Source: Acidaminobacterium chupaoyuni
Lineage (GTDB): Bacteria; Bacillota; Clostridia; Oscillospirales; Butyricicoccaceae
Assembly (NCBI GenBank): GCA_047936785.1
Contig: CP176394.1
DNA: 64,000 nt
Direction: 5' to 3' (one strand)
Shown here in pieces: positions 31,301 to 39,174 of the stretch. The notes under the pieces are model-generated. The model ran no database searches, was not told the DNA's origin, and worked only from the letters and a program-made list of their open reading frames with translations. The translations under genes and the position numbers were made by a program. Position 1 is the first letter of the stretch. Each line of letters opens with the position of its first letter.

Positions 31301-34057
31301 CTTCTTTCCTCAGGCGCATCCGTCACCCCCGGCAGCACCTGCTATGCGCGTCTCAAGGCGGATGACAACCACCATGCGGGCGCCGCAACAAAAATCACTG
31401 TTCCCGCCCGGCCCGCCATCGGCGTCACGCTCACGGTGGACACGGCAACCGAAAAAGTCACCGTTCCGGCGGGCTGCAGCTATCAAATCGGCAGCGGCAG
31501 CGCCGTCAGCGTTTCCGCGGACACGGCGGTCACCCTTGCCCCCGGCGCAGCGCTGACCTATTGGAAAACCGCCACGGCCAGCGCGTTCAAGAGCCTCGCA
31601 TCTTCTGTCACCGCCCCCGCGCGGCTTGACAAAATCAGTTCCGCAGCTTTGATTGTGAACAGCAAGACCGAAAAGCTTTCCACCACGGCGGCCATGCAAT
31701 ATAAAATCGGCAGCGGCGAATGGGCAAACTGCTCATCCGACATGGCGCTCACCGCCTTCGGCTGGGACGGCAGCGCCGATGTGACGGTAAACATCCGTCT
31801 GGCAGCCACCGGTGAAAAATATGCCAGCGAAAGTATTTCCGTCACCATCCCCGCCCGCGATGCCGCCCCCGCCGCAGGAAAAACGGATGAAACAATTTTC
31901 GGCAAGCATGACGGCACGCTCACCGGCATGAGCGACGCAATGGAATATAAATTTTCCACGGCATCCGGCTGGACAGCCGTCACCGGCGCAACGGTTACCG
32001 GTTTGGAGCCGGGCGTCTACAGCGTTCGCATGAAGGCCACAGAAACCAAGCTCTGTTCTTCTGTTCAAACTCTGACCGTTGCCCCGGGCCAAAAACTGGC
32101 CCTGACCTTCGATGCCAAGGGTGGAACGCCAGCAAGCAAAATTGAAAATATCGAATGGCAGCAAACCGTCACGCTGCCCGTGACCACCCGCACCGGCTAT
32201 ACCTTCGGCGGCTGGTTCACCGCAGCGGATGGCGCGGGAACCCAGCTTACCGCTTCCACGAAAATTGAAGCCAACACCGCCTGTTACGCCAAATGGACGG
32301 CCAACACCTATACCGTGACCTTCCATGCCAACGGCGATGGGACCACCGGCGCAATGAGCCCGCAGACCCATACCTATGACGCGCCGCTGGCGCTTTCCGA
32401 AAACGCTTTTATCCGCGCGGAATATCGTTTTTCAGGCTGGAACACCCGGGCAGACGGAGGCGGCAATTCTCATGCCGCGGGGCAGATCACCCAAAACCTG
32501 CTTTCCGCGCAGGGCGCAAACCTTGATCTTTACGCCCAGTGGACAGAAGCTTCCCGCTATACCATCAGCGGCATCGTGACAAGCGGCTCCCCCGTTTCCG
32601 GCGCGGCCGTGACGCTGAAACAGGGAGAAACGATCATCGCTTCCACCGTTACCGGCGGCGATGGCGGCTTTATTTTTGCCAACCTGCTGCCCGGCACCTA
32701 TAATCTGGTGGTTACAAACGCCGAAAAAACCGTCACCGCGCTCTGCACCGTTGAAAAAGCAGATCTCCGGCAGGATGTGGCGCTTCCCACAGCAGCCGCC
32801 AGCAGCAGCACGCTGACGATTGGAAAAGACGGCGGCATTCAGGATCTTCCTGAAATCGTGGTGGGCGGGCTGGACGAACTGGCCGTTCAGCAAAACGACA
32901 ATATTTCCATGACCGTCACACAGAAGGCGGAAGATCGGGCCAATACCGAACAAACGGCCATCAAAGCCGATGCCGGCGGCCAAAGCATCGGGGTCTTTCT
33001 GAATATAACGCTGCAAAAAGGCAGCGATCCCCTGCCCGATGCGGGAAGCGTCTTGGCGATCGTTGTTCCTTATGATTTTTCGGGCAAAACCAATGTAAAG
33101 GTCTGGCGTTATCACAGCGGCCGTGTTGAAAATTTCAAAGCGCTCGAAAACCGCCCCGCGGCCCCCTATGACGATTTGACCTTTTTTGCGGATACGCACA
33201 GCGGCCTGCTCTATATCTATGCGAGCAAATTTTCCACCTACGCCGTCAGCTATACAACGCTTTCTTCGGGCGAAAGCGACGCTTACCCCGTGAATATCGA
33301 CAGGGCCAAGATCCAAAACGGCGTTGTGACGGCATCGCCTGTCAGCGCCTCCATGGGAAAAACAGTCACCGTCACCGCCAAACCCGACGCAGGCTGCAAG
33401 CTTGACAAACTGACCGTGACCGATAACCGAGGCAGCGCGATCGCCGTGAAAGATCTGGGAAACGGCGTCTATTCCTTCATCATGCCCGGCAGCAAAGTGA
33501 ATGTTTCCGCCGTTTTTGAGAAGCCCCAAAGCCCCTTTACCGATGTAGCCGCCGACGCCTATTACCATGACGCCGTTCTCTGGGCGGCAGAAAAAGGCAT
33601 CGCGCAGGGAAAGAGCGGCACGCTTTTCGATCCAAACGGCATCTGCACCCGGGCACAGGCCGTCGCTTTCCTGTGGCGCGCCATGGGCAGCCCCGAGCCG
33701 ACAGTCAAAGTCGGCCCCTTTGCCGATGTGTCCACCGATGCTTACTATTCTAAAGCCGTTCTGTGGGCCGTTGAAAAAGGCATCACTCTCGGCACTTCCG
33801 CAACAACTTTCTCGCCGGATGCCGCCGTCACTCGCGCCCATACCGCCGCCTTTCTGTGGCGCGCGGCGGGCAAAACCACCACCGAAGCCGCAAACCCTTT
33901 CACTGATGTGAAAACCGGCGATTATTATTTCAGCGCCGTGCTGTGGGCCGTGAAAAACGGCATTACCACCGGCACCTCCGACCATGCGTTCAGCCCCGAT
34001 CAGGGCTGCTCGCGCGCGCAGATCGCCGCTTTCCTGTGGCGCTGGCTCAGCAAATAA
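28394..34057 (+). CDS. giant SLH-domain surface protein with GLUG and InlB-type repeats
   Basis: 1887 residues with signal peptide MKKRFLSMILTLCMILTLLPATAQA. Order: a lectin-like N-terminal module (about 35-215), a Thr/Ser-rich beta-helix-like stretch (220-455), GLUG repeats (about 550-770: AGGITGCNFGLIDHC, AGGIVGSNYTGVIKNC and others), an MBG-like module (about 850-925), two InlB B-type repeats (about 1236-1383: GYTFGGWFTAADG, YRFSGWNTRADG), a CnaB/carboxypeptidase-regulatory-like domain (about 1386-1460) and three SLH domains (about 1713-1887). It is probably a wall-anchored adhesin or display protein. The start at 28394 follows a GAGGGAGA site. The SLH set is not closely similar to that of the protein at 11-16 kb. 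Confidence 0.9.
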   Translation: MKKRFLSMILTLCMILTLLPATAQAAATTTGNLIANPGGETVSGIDTRLNQNGWTEQISPERGYSYTEFTESGANTSGIILAPHSGTHFMGFYNPSLGSPSGLISSTCYQEIDITGIADYQTGTYSFTGWFTLFEAGAGNSGTATVTVSQLDANGSVISGTTQTKETNAAASSDPWDSFTLSGSVNTSAKKFRVVIAGNLPDAGLAAFDDLSLTLTTTPTNYNVWVGKTQVTSSNAGGITGDGITGKVTYDAATNTITLNNASISTISTNNNNSFSNTGAIYSAMGTKLKIKLVGTNTIDLRGVGSLPRPRCILAWESDLEITGGATDSLTVTGAPTNQFSHGLSGNAVTISGCTVSATGGASTGTSNNSCYGIGSGSLLTISNATVTATGGATPGSSFGLFGTGGIAITNSTVTATGGATSGNSFGLSSTGSIAITNSEVTAIGGTRAISTAPTLDHAYISAASTDPSGTPATEYSSGSLSTYKYIKTTAGIRTPAAAEYAADAAEGTDYATGDNTLTIKTARGAAFFSANSAAYLGYTVLLAGDIDIGSFSWMPVGNSSAFTGTFDGQGHALSNMTVTALNGNYAGVFGNVGKGGTVKNLTVSGSVNASSIGECYAGGITGCNFGLIDHCASSATITLNTTGSSSKSRAGGIVGSNYTGVIKNCSNTGAITATSEYGANAGGILGGSSGGSVANCFSAGAVSASGGSNENNAGGIVGNAYNDATLSNCYNAGAVSASGTAAREGGISGCDGIMNHCYFKNDEAVIGNNYPNYSYTATACGTFADHGGALTAGTAGNCGTAQTLAHGNTLLTALNDWVSAQKSTDYNTWNADSTPPANGGYPVLGAAFRITPTITITAAGKTYDGSAITAPTVSGNDGSGAVSWSYSSAAGGTYTSGLPSSAGTWYVKAGVAANGAYAAAESAAVEVTIAKADQTAPAAGAGYTLDYAAETITAAEGYELSAADTFASLLSSGASVTPGSTCYARLKADDNHHAGAATKITVPARPAIGVTLTVDTATEKVTVPAGCSYQIGSGSAVSVSADTAVTLAPGAALTYWKTATASAFKSLASSVTAPARLDKISSAALIVNSKTEKLSTTAAMQYKIGSGEWANCSSDMALTAFGWDGSADVTVNIRLAATGEKYASESISVTIPARDAAPAAGKTDETIFGKHDGTLTGMSDAMEYKFSTASGWTAVTGATVTGLEPGVYSVRMKATETKLCSSVQTLTVAPGQKLALTFDAKGGTPASKIENIEWQQTVTLPVTTRTGYTFGGWFTAADGAGTQLTASTKIEANTACYAKWTANTYTVTFHANGDGTTGAMSPQTHTYDAPLALSENAFIRAEYRFSGWNTRADGGGNSHAAGQITQNLLSAQGANLDLYAQWTEASRYTISGIVTSGSPVSGAAVTLKQGETIIASTVTGGDGGFIFANLLPGTYNLVVTNAEKTVTALCTVEKADLRQDVALPTAAASSSTLTIGKDGGIQDLPEIVVGGLDELAVQQNDNISMTVTQKAEDRANTEQTAIKADAGGQSIGVFLNITLQKGSDPLPDAGSVLAIVVPYDFSGKTNVKVWRYHSGRVENFKALENRPAAPYDDLTFFADTHSGLLYIYASKFSTYAVSYTTLSSGESDAYPVNIDRAKIQNGVVTASPVSASMGKTVTVTAKPDAGCKLDKLTVTDNRGSAIAVKDLGNGVYSFIMPGSKVNVSAVFEKPQSPFTDVAADAYYHDAVLWAAEKGIAQGKSGTLFDPNGICTRAQAVAFLWRAMGSPEPTVKVGPFADVSTDAYYSKAVLWAVEKGITLGTSATTFSPDAAVTRAHTAAFLWRAAGKTTTEAANPFTDVKTGDYYFSAVLWAVKNGITTGTSDHAFSPDQGCSRAQIAAFLWRWLSK

Positions 34058-34069
34058 ACTTTTTAAAGA

Positions 34070-34118
34070 AACAAGCGGCATGCAAGGCTTTTCGCTTTGC
34101 ATGCCGCTTGTTATATTT
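34070..34118 (+). terminator. terminator of the SLH gene
   Basis: ACAAGCGGCATGCAA and TTGCATGCCGCTTGT form a 15-bp perfect stem, followed by TATATTTT. Confidence 0.85.
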
Positions 34119-34141
34119 TGTGATCGCAAAAACGCAGGCCC

Positions 34142-34450
34142 CTCCAGCTGAGGCCCGATTTCCGCCATCAGGCTGTTATAAATGCGGTTTTGCTCACAAA
34201 CGGCGGCTTCTTCCGATTTCCGCCTGAGTTCCTGCGAAAGAAGGAAGCTTTCCTGCTCCAGTTCCGCCGCGCCTTTGCGCAGCCGGGCGATCACCGAGCG
34301 AAGCTGCGATACATCCCGCTGCCAGAAGAAATAGCCGTTTTCGATCTTATAAGCCTGCAGTTCCTGCCCGCTGTTGATGGTAACGCTTTTGTGCCGGATC
34401 AGTGCTGAAAACTGTTCGGGCCGCAATGAGCGCCAGCACCCACCGTGCTT
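34142..34450 (-). pseudogene. possible remnant of a sensor kinase
   Basis: A minus-strand frame gives about 100 residues that look like the linker and coiled coil of a kinase: SVTINSGQELQAYKIENGYF, then a heptad-rich helix ARLRKGAAELEQESFLLSQEL and CEQNRIYNSLMAEIGPQL. It breaks off at the SLH terminator. The upstream frame is low-complexity, and the longer ORF in which it sits is mostly antisense to the SLH gene. Assignment is tentative. Confidence 0.35.
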
Positions 34451-34499
34451 CCGAATGCCTGCTCTCCATGCCGCCACCCCCTTTTCCCCAGTATAGCAC

Positions 34500-35068
34500 G
34501 CCTGCCGCCGCTTTTCCCTACCCGTTCGGGTAGTCTTTCTCCGTTTTGTCTTTTGTTTTTTATCGCACGGCGCCACCCGATTGGCTGGGCGCTTCTTCCG
34601 CCCTCTTGATAAAAAGAGAAAAAAAAAATAAAAAACCGCATGATCGGCGCGGCGCTTTTTCAGCGCTTCAATCAAAACCACAATCAATCATTCCCCCTGT
34701 GCCCAAGGCGCCGAATTTCGCTCTGTGTGCAAAATCCCGGTTTTTCCGGCCATTCCGCAGGGTTGTTTATCTATTTTTTTGCACGCTTATTATATTTTTA
34801 AATAAGTGTTAAGTTTGCTATACCGTTTTCAAATATCGGCCTTGCTTTTCTTGCTTTTGCGGCATTTTATTAGTATCATTAAAAGGCATGAAATTCAGCT
34901 ATATTTTATCTTTTTTGGCAAAAATCGAATTATTATGCTGCTTTTTATTCAATTTTTTCAAGAAATTGTATTTCAATTTCTATTTGATGGAATATATAGT
35001 TCATTCTTTGAACTATCAGGTAATATTTATGTTGTTCCGCTTTATTTTTCAGAGATGGAGGTTCCGTT
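34500..35068. other. intergenic region, very AT-rich in its second half
   Basis: No supported gene. From about 34790 the sequence is AT-rich with long T runs, in sharp contrast to the surrounding coding DNA. It precedes the MetNIQ-type operon and should hold its promoter. I see no SAM riboswitch or T-box core. Confidence 0.5.
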
Positions 35069-35887
35069 TTGATCCAATTGACGAATGTTTATAAATCTTT
35101 TGAGGATTTCCCTGTTTTCAACGATATCAGCCTGACGATTCGTGATAATGAAATACTGGGTCTGGTGGGGCCCAGCGGTGTGGGCAAATCCACCCTGCTC
35201 AACTGCCTCATCGGCCTGGAAAAGCCGCAATCCGGCAGTATCACCATCGACGCAGTTCGGCTGGAAACGCTGAAAGAACCCGAGCTGCGCCAGTTTCGCA
35301 AAAATATGGGCATGATCTTTCAAAATTTCTCTTTGATCGGCAGAAAAGATGCGTTTTCAAACATTGCGCTGCCCATGGAATGCTGGGGTTATTCCAAAGC
35401 GCAAATCAAAAAGCGTGTGGAAGAGCTGGCCGAGCTGACCGGCATCCGCGATAAGCTGCACAGCCGCCCTTCGGAACTGAGCGGCGGTCAAAAACAGCGC
35501 GTGGCCATTGCCCGGGCTTTGGCGATGAACCCGAAATATCTGTTATGCGATGAATGCACCTCTGCCCTCGATCCCAAATCCACCGCGGCCATTTTAGATC
35601 TTTTAAAAGAGCTGCGCTCGGTTTTTGATATCACCATCATCGTGGTCACCCATGAAATGGCCGTGGTGCAGAACATCTGTGAGCGCATGGCCATTCTCGA
35701 AAACGGCCGCATCTCGCTTTTGGGGGATGTACAGGAAATTTTCCGTGAAAAACCCGAACAGCTCAAAGCGCTCATCGGCGAAGATGACCGCCAGATCTCC
35801 GTTACCATGGATGTGGATGATTTTGCTAAATGGAAAGAACGACTGGATCAAAGCGGAACAAGCTATCGCATTTCGGGGGGTGTTTAA
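35069..35887 (+). CDS. ABC importer ATP-binding protein, MetN-like
   Basis: 272 residues; powers uptake through the permease encoded next. Walker A GPSGVGKST (residues about 34-42), Q-loop FQNFSLIG, signature LSGGQKQRVAIARAL, Walker B YLLCDECTSALDP and H-loop VTHE are all intact. The C-terminal 40 residues are short compared with MetN proteins that carry a full methionine-sensing domain. The TTG start is chosen because GGAGG lies 8 nt upstream. The stop is immediately followed by the ATG of the permease gene. The substrate is uncertain; methionine is the family default. Confidence 0.85.
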   Translation: MIQLTNVYKSFEDFPVFNDISLTIRDNEILGLVGPSGVGKSTLLNCLIGLEKPQSGSITIDAVRLETLKEPELRQFRKNMGMIFQNFSLIGRKDAFSNIALPMECWGYSKAQIKKRVEELAELTGIRDKLHSRPSELSGGQKQRVAIARALAMNPKYLLCDECTSALDPKSTAAILDLLKELRSVFDITIIVVTHEMAVVQNICERMAILENGRISLLGDVQEIFREKPEQLKALIGEDDRQISVTMDVDDFAKWKERLDQSGTSYRISGGV

Positions 35888-36571
35888 ATGCCGCAGCTCG
35901 ATCAACTGTTGAAAAATTCAAACCTGATGCGCTATCTGCCAACGGTCATTCTGCCCGCTGTTGCCGATACGCTGAAAATGCTGTTGATATCGGCCCTGCT
36001 TTCCATCTTTTTCGGCTTGATGCTGGGCATTATCCTTGTGCTGACCTCCGAACGCGGGCTTTCGCCCCATCCCGTCATCCATGGCATTCTGGGGAAGATC
36101 ACCGATATCGTCCGCTCGTTCCCGATGATGATCCTGATCGTTGCCATCGCGCCGATCACCCGCCTTTTCATCGGCACCACCATTGGCGTGCCGGCCGCCA
36201 TTTTCGCCATCACTCTGGGCAGCACACCCTTTGCCACAAGAATGACCGAAAATTCGCTGAACACCGTTGACCCGCAACTTGTCAAAATGGCGCGGGCGCT
36301 GGGCGCTTCCAAGCTTCAGATCATTTTCAAAGTCATGCTGGTGGAAGCGCTTCCCACGCTGATTTCAAATTTCACCATTATGATGATCAACATGCTCAAC
36401 ACCTCTGCCATGGCGGGGGCCGTGGGCGCGGGCGGCCTTGGCGCGGTGGCGCTGGCCTATGGCTATCAGCGCTTTGATTATGCCGTCATGTATTTCATCG
36501 TCATCCTTTTGATATTCCTTGTTCTGCTGATCCAGGGCATCGGCAACAAGTTATATAAATCAACACGATAA
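35888..36571 (+). CDS. ABC importer permease, MetI-like
   Basis: 227 residues with five hydrophobic segments and the EAA-type loop (MARALGASKLQIIFKVMLVEALP, about residues 135-157) that contacts the ATPase. It has the MetI-like features GTTIGVPAAIFAITLGSTPFATRM and NTSAMAGAVGAGGLG. No space separates it from the ATPase gene. It acts in the membrane with the MetN-like and NlpA-type proteins. Confidence 0.87.
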   Translation: MPQLDQLLKNSNLMRYLPTVILPAVADTLKMLLISALLSIFFGLMLGIILVLTSERGLSPHPVIHGILGKITDIVRSFPMMILIVAIAPITRLFIGTTIGVPAAIFAITLGSTPFATRMTENSLNTVDPQLVKMARALGASKLQIIFKVMLVEALPTLISNFTIMMINMLNTSAMAGAVGAGGLGAVALAYGYQRFDYAVMYFIVILLIFLVLLIQGIGNKLYKSTR

Positions 36572-36588
36572 ATCTGGAGGTAACACAA

Positions 36589-37470
36589 ATGAAAAAGAAA
36601 ATTTTAAGCATGCTGCTGGCCGCCGCGATGCTCGGTTCTCTGCTTGCCGGCTGCGCAAACAGCACCGCCGAAACAAAGAAAACCGATTCCGGCAAAACAT
36701 CATCCACCGCTCAGACATCCTCTGATAAAAAAGAAACCAAGACCATCAAGATCGCGGGCACCGCGGTGTCGCAGGTCTTCTATGAAGCCTTCAAAGAAAA
36801 ATATGAAAAAATGGGCTATCAAACCGAATTCGTTCTGTTCGATTCCAACCCTGTTTGCCTGGAAGCCTGCGCCAGCGGCCAAACCGATGTATCGCTGGGC
36901 CAGCAGAAGAAATTCGCTTTGAGCTATAACCAAAGCAAAGGCGCCAATCTGGATATGGTCAAGCCCTATGGCATGTTCACCGGCATCGGCCTTTATTCCG
37001 AAAAATATAAGAATGTTTCCGATATCCCCGACGGTGCCCAGATCGCGGTGATGAACGACGCCACCAACGAAGATGTTGCGCTGCGCATTCTTGCCGATGC
37101 GGGCCTCATCAAGATCGCCGATGACGCCAAGCTCGCCACCGTGGCGGATATCTCCGAAAACCCCAAGAACCTCAAGATCGTTGAAATGGAACAGGCGCAG
37201 ACCGTGACCGCCCTGAAGGATATGGCCGCCGCATGCTGCTGGTTCACACATATGTCTGCCGCGAGCAAAGATCCTTCCACCTATCTCGTGCGCGACAAAG
37301 TCATGGTCAATTATCCCATGGGCGTGATCGTCAACGGCGATGACGCCACCGCCGATTGGGCCGTTGATATGGCCAAATGCCTGCGCGACCCCGCTGTGCA
37401 GAAAAAGATCTCTGAAACCTACCCCAATGTGTTTGAATTCTACACCAGCGACGATCAGGTCAAAGAATAA
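36589..37470 (+). CDS. ABC importer lipoprotein, MetQ/NlpA family
   Basis: 293 residues. A lipobox LLAGCANS anchors it to the membrane, followed by a Ser/Thr/Lys linker (about 24-50) and an NlpA-type binding domain (IKIAGTAVSQVFYEAFKEKYEKMGYQ onward). It captures the ligand for the MetNI pair. The usual methionine-binding residues cannot be checked by eye. The AATLDMVKPYG-type strand of MetQ is only loosely matched here, so another ligand is possible. Its TAA overlaps the ATG of the DUF169 gene by one base. Confidence 0.85.
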   Translation: MKKKILSMLLAAAMLGSLLAGCANSTAETKKTDSGKTSSTAQTSSDKKETKTIKIAGTAVSQVFYEAFKEKYEKMGYQTEFVLFDSNPVCLEACASGQTDVSLGQQKKFALSYNQSKGANLDMVKPYGMFTGIGLYSEKYKNVSDIPDGAQIAVMNDATNEDVALRILADAGLIKIADDAKLATVADISENPKNLKIVEMEQAQTVTALKDMAAACCWFTHMSAASKDPSTYLVRDKVMVNYPMGVIVNGDDATADWAVDMAKCLRDPAVQKKISETYPNVFEFYTSDDQVKE

Positions 37471-38249
37471 TGAACAGCGAGTGGGCCGATTCTGTCGAGA
37501 AGCTCTATTGCGCTTTAGAGCTGAAGCGCCGCGCCGTGGCGGTGAAGCTGCTGCGCACCGAAGAAGAATATGAAAGCGCCGATGCCATTGCCCTGCAAAA
37601 GCCGATCAACTATTGCCAGATGGTGGCGGCCGCCACAAACGGCAACCGCATCAAAGCCAAATCGGAAAGTTTCAAATGCCGCAGCGGCGCCCGTGTTTTG
37701 GGCATCGATCCTTCAGACCCCAAAAACGGCCATGGTGAAAACTGGGCGCGGCTCAAATTATATGAAAACGCCGAATTATCCAGAAATATCCGCGAAGAGC
37801 TGGTTTATCTGAAAGAACCGGCTTTCGGCGTTTTGCTTTCCCCCATCGAACAGGCCACCGAAACCCCCGATGTGGTTCTGATCGCCGCCAACCCTTATAA
37901 CGCCATGCGCATCACACAGGGCTATGCTTATCATTACGGCATGCCGAAATCCGTCAACATGATCGGCAATCAGGCTGTCTGTTTGGAATGCACCGCCCGC
38001 CCCCATGCACTGCAGGATATGAATATTTCCCTTTTATGCATCGGCACAAGGCACCGCGCCGGCTGGGCCGATGATGAAATGGCCGTGGGCATCCCCGCCG
38101 CTCAGTTTGCCAAGGTAGTGGATGGGCTGATGAACACGCTCAACCAGATGGAAAACGACCACAATAAAGCCGTCATCGAAAAAAAACTGAAGGCGAAAAA
38201 CATCGTCTTTCCCATCCGCTACGGCTATAATTACTATACCGAATGCTGA
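37470..38249 (+). CDS. DUF169 (COG2043) protein
   Basis: 259 residues, cytosolic, no signal peptide. Recognised by the opening (L-x-L-K-R-x-A-V-A-V-K-L), a cysteine in INYCQMVAAATNGNR, FKCRSGARVLGI, and later QAVCLECTARPHALQDMNISLLCIGTRHRAG; the several conserved cysteines suggest metal or Fe-S binding. The function is unknown. It is the fourth gene of the MetNIQ-type operon, translationally coupled to the lipoprotein gene, so it may act on or sense the imported compound. It is the last gene before a strong terminator. Confidence 0.8.
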   Translation: MNSEWADSVEKLYCALELKRRAVAVKLLRTEEEYESADAIALQKPINYCQMVAAATNGNRIKAKSESFKCRSGARVLGIDPSDPKNGHGENWARLKLYENAELSRNIREELVYLKEPAFGVLLSPIEQATETPDVVLIAANPYNAMRITQGYAYHYGMPKSVNMIGNQAVCLECTARPHALQDMNISLLCIGTRHRAGWADDEMAVGIPAAQFAKVVDGLMNTLNQMENDHNKAVIEKKLKAKNIVFPIRYGYNYYTEC

Positions 38250-38303
38250 TTTTTTAACGCGCGTTTCTTCTTCGCGCCGTTTTCCGTTGATACGCGCCTC
38301 AAG

Positions 38304-38345
38304 GCAAAGCCCCCGCAGCGAAACGCTGCGGGGGCTTTGCTTTTA
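38304..38345 (+). terminator. terminator of the MetNIQ-DUF169 operon
   Basis: A 17-bp perfect stem GCAAAGCCCCCGCAGCG with loop AAA, followed by TTTT. Confidence 0.92.
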
Positions 38346-38382
38346 GGTGAAATTTTGATTTGTTTGTATCGCGCTGTTTTTC

Positions 38383-39093
38383 TTAATCGCGCTGGTCGAT
38401 TTCCTGCTCGAGAATGTTTCCGTTAAGGGCATCGATGGTATATTCATATTCTTTTTCATCGGAATAAAACTCGATCTCATATTCCGCACGGCCATCCTCG
38501 TTTTCCAGCTTGGCTTTTTCAAAGCCCACCTGCGAGGCAGCAAGGCCCGCGTGTTTCAGCGCGATCTCTTTGGCCCGGCTTTCGCCGATATTGCTTTGCA
38601 CTGCGGGCTGAGCCGTCTGCCCGTTCTGACTGTCATGGGTCGCGGCGCCTGTCACGGCATCCGTTTCCCGTTCCAGCGGCTCCGCTTTGCTGCTGCAGAC
38701 TGTGCCCGCGGCGGCATCGATCTCATATTCATATTCCGTATCCGCCGTATAAAATTCCACATCATAAACAAAGGTTCCCTCTTCTTTTTCGAGCTCTGTT
38801 TTAGAGAAAGTCACCTTTTCTGCGGCAAGGCCCGCGTGTTTCAGCGCGATCTCCTTGGCCCGGTTTTCGCCGATATTGCTTTGCACCGCGGCGGGAACGG
38901 CCGTTTTGCCCGATTCGCCGCCTTGTTTTGCCCGTGTGGTGGCCGATGTAACGGCATCCGCCTTATTGTTCGGGCCCGGGCGGGCCGCCGAAGCAACCCC
39001 CGCGGCCCCGATGGCCGTGACCAGCGAAGCGGCGCAAAGCGCGGCAGCAACGATCTTCTTTCTTTTCGAGAAATAGTTTTTCATCTTTTCCAT
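38383..39093 (-). CDS. exported protein with two PepSY domains
   Basis: 236 residues. The N-terminus has a basic stretch and one hydrophobic segment (KKIVAAALCAASLVTAIGAAGVASA), a signal peptide or anchor. Two PepSY domains follow as near copies: NRAKEIALKHAGLAAEKVTFSK (residues about 78-135) and SRAKEIALKHAGLAASQVGFEK (about 170-228). GGAGTATTTT precedes the ATG. PepSY proteins inhibit proteases or tune sensor kinases; here it follows a two-component system in the same direction, a common arrangement. Confidence 0.85.
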   Translation of the reverse strand: MEKMKNYFSKRKKIVAAALCAASLVTAIGAAGVASAARPGPNNKADAVTSATTRAKQGGESGKTAVPAAVQSNIGENRAKEIALKHAGLAAEKVTFSKTELEKEEGTFVYDVEFYTADTEYEYEIDAAAGTVCSSKAEPLERETDAVTGAATHDSQNGQTAQPAVQSNIGESRAKEIALKHAGLAASQVGFEKAKLENEDGRAEYEIEFYSDEKEYEYTIDALNGNILEQEIDQRD

Positions 39094-39174
39094 AAAATAC
39101 TCCTTTTCATCATTGGGTTGGTGTTGATCTTTGCGTTGAGTATAACCGCGCCAGATTAAAGGAACATTAGTGCC

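Noticed and set aside
32432..34687. A 751-codon minus-strand frame
   Set aside because: Most of it is antisense to the SLH gene. Only the 34142-34450 part has possible content, and that is listed separately as a tentative remnant.
34700..35068. SAM riboswitch upstream of the MetNIQ-type operon
   Set aside because: No conserved SAM-I core sequences are visible in this AT-rich stretch.
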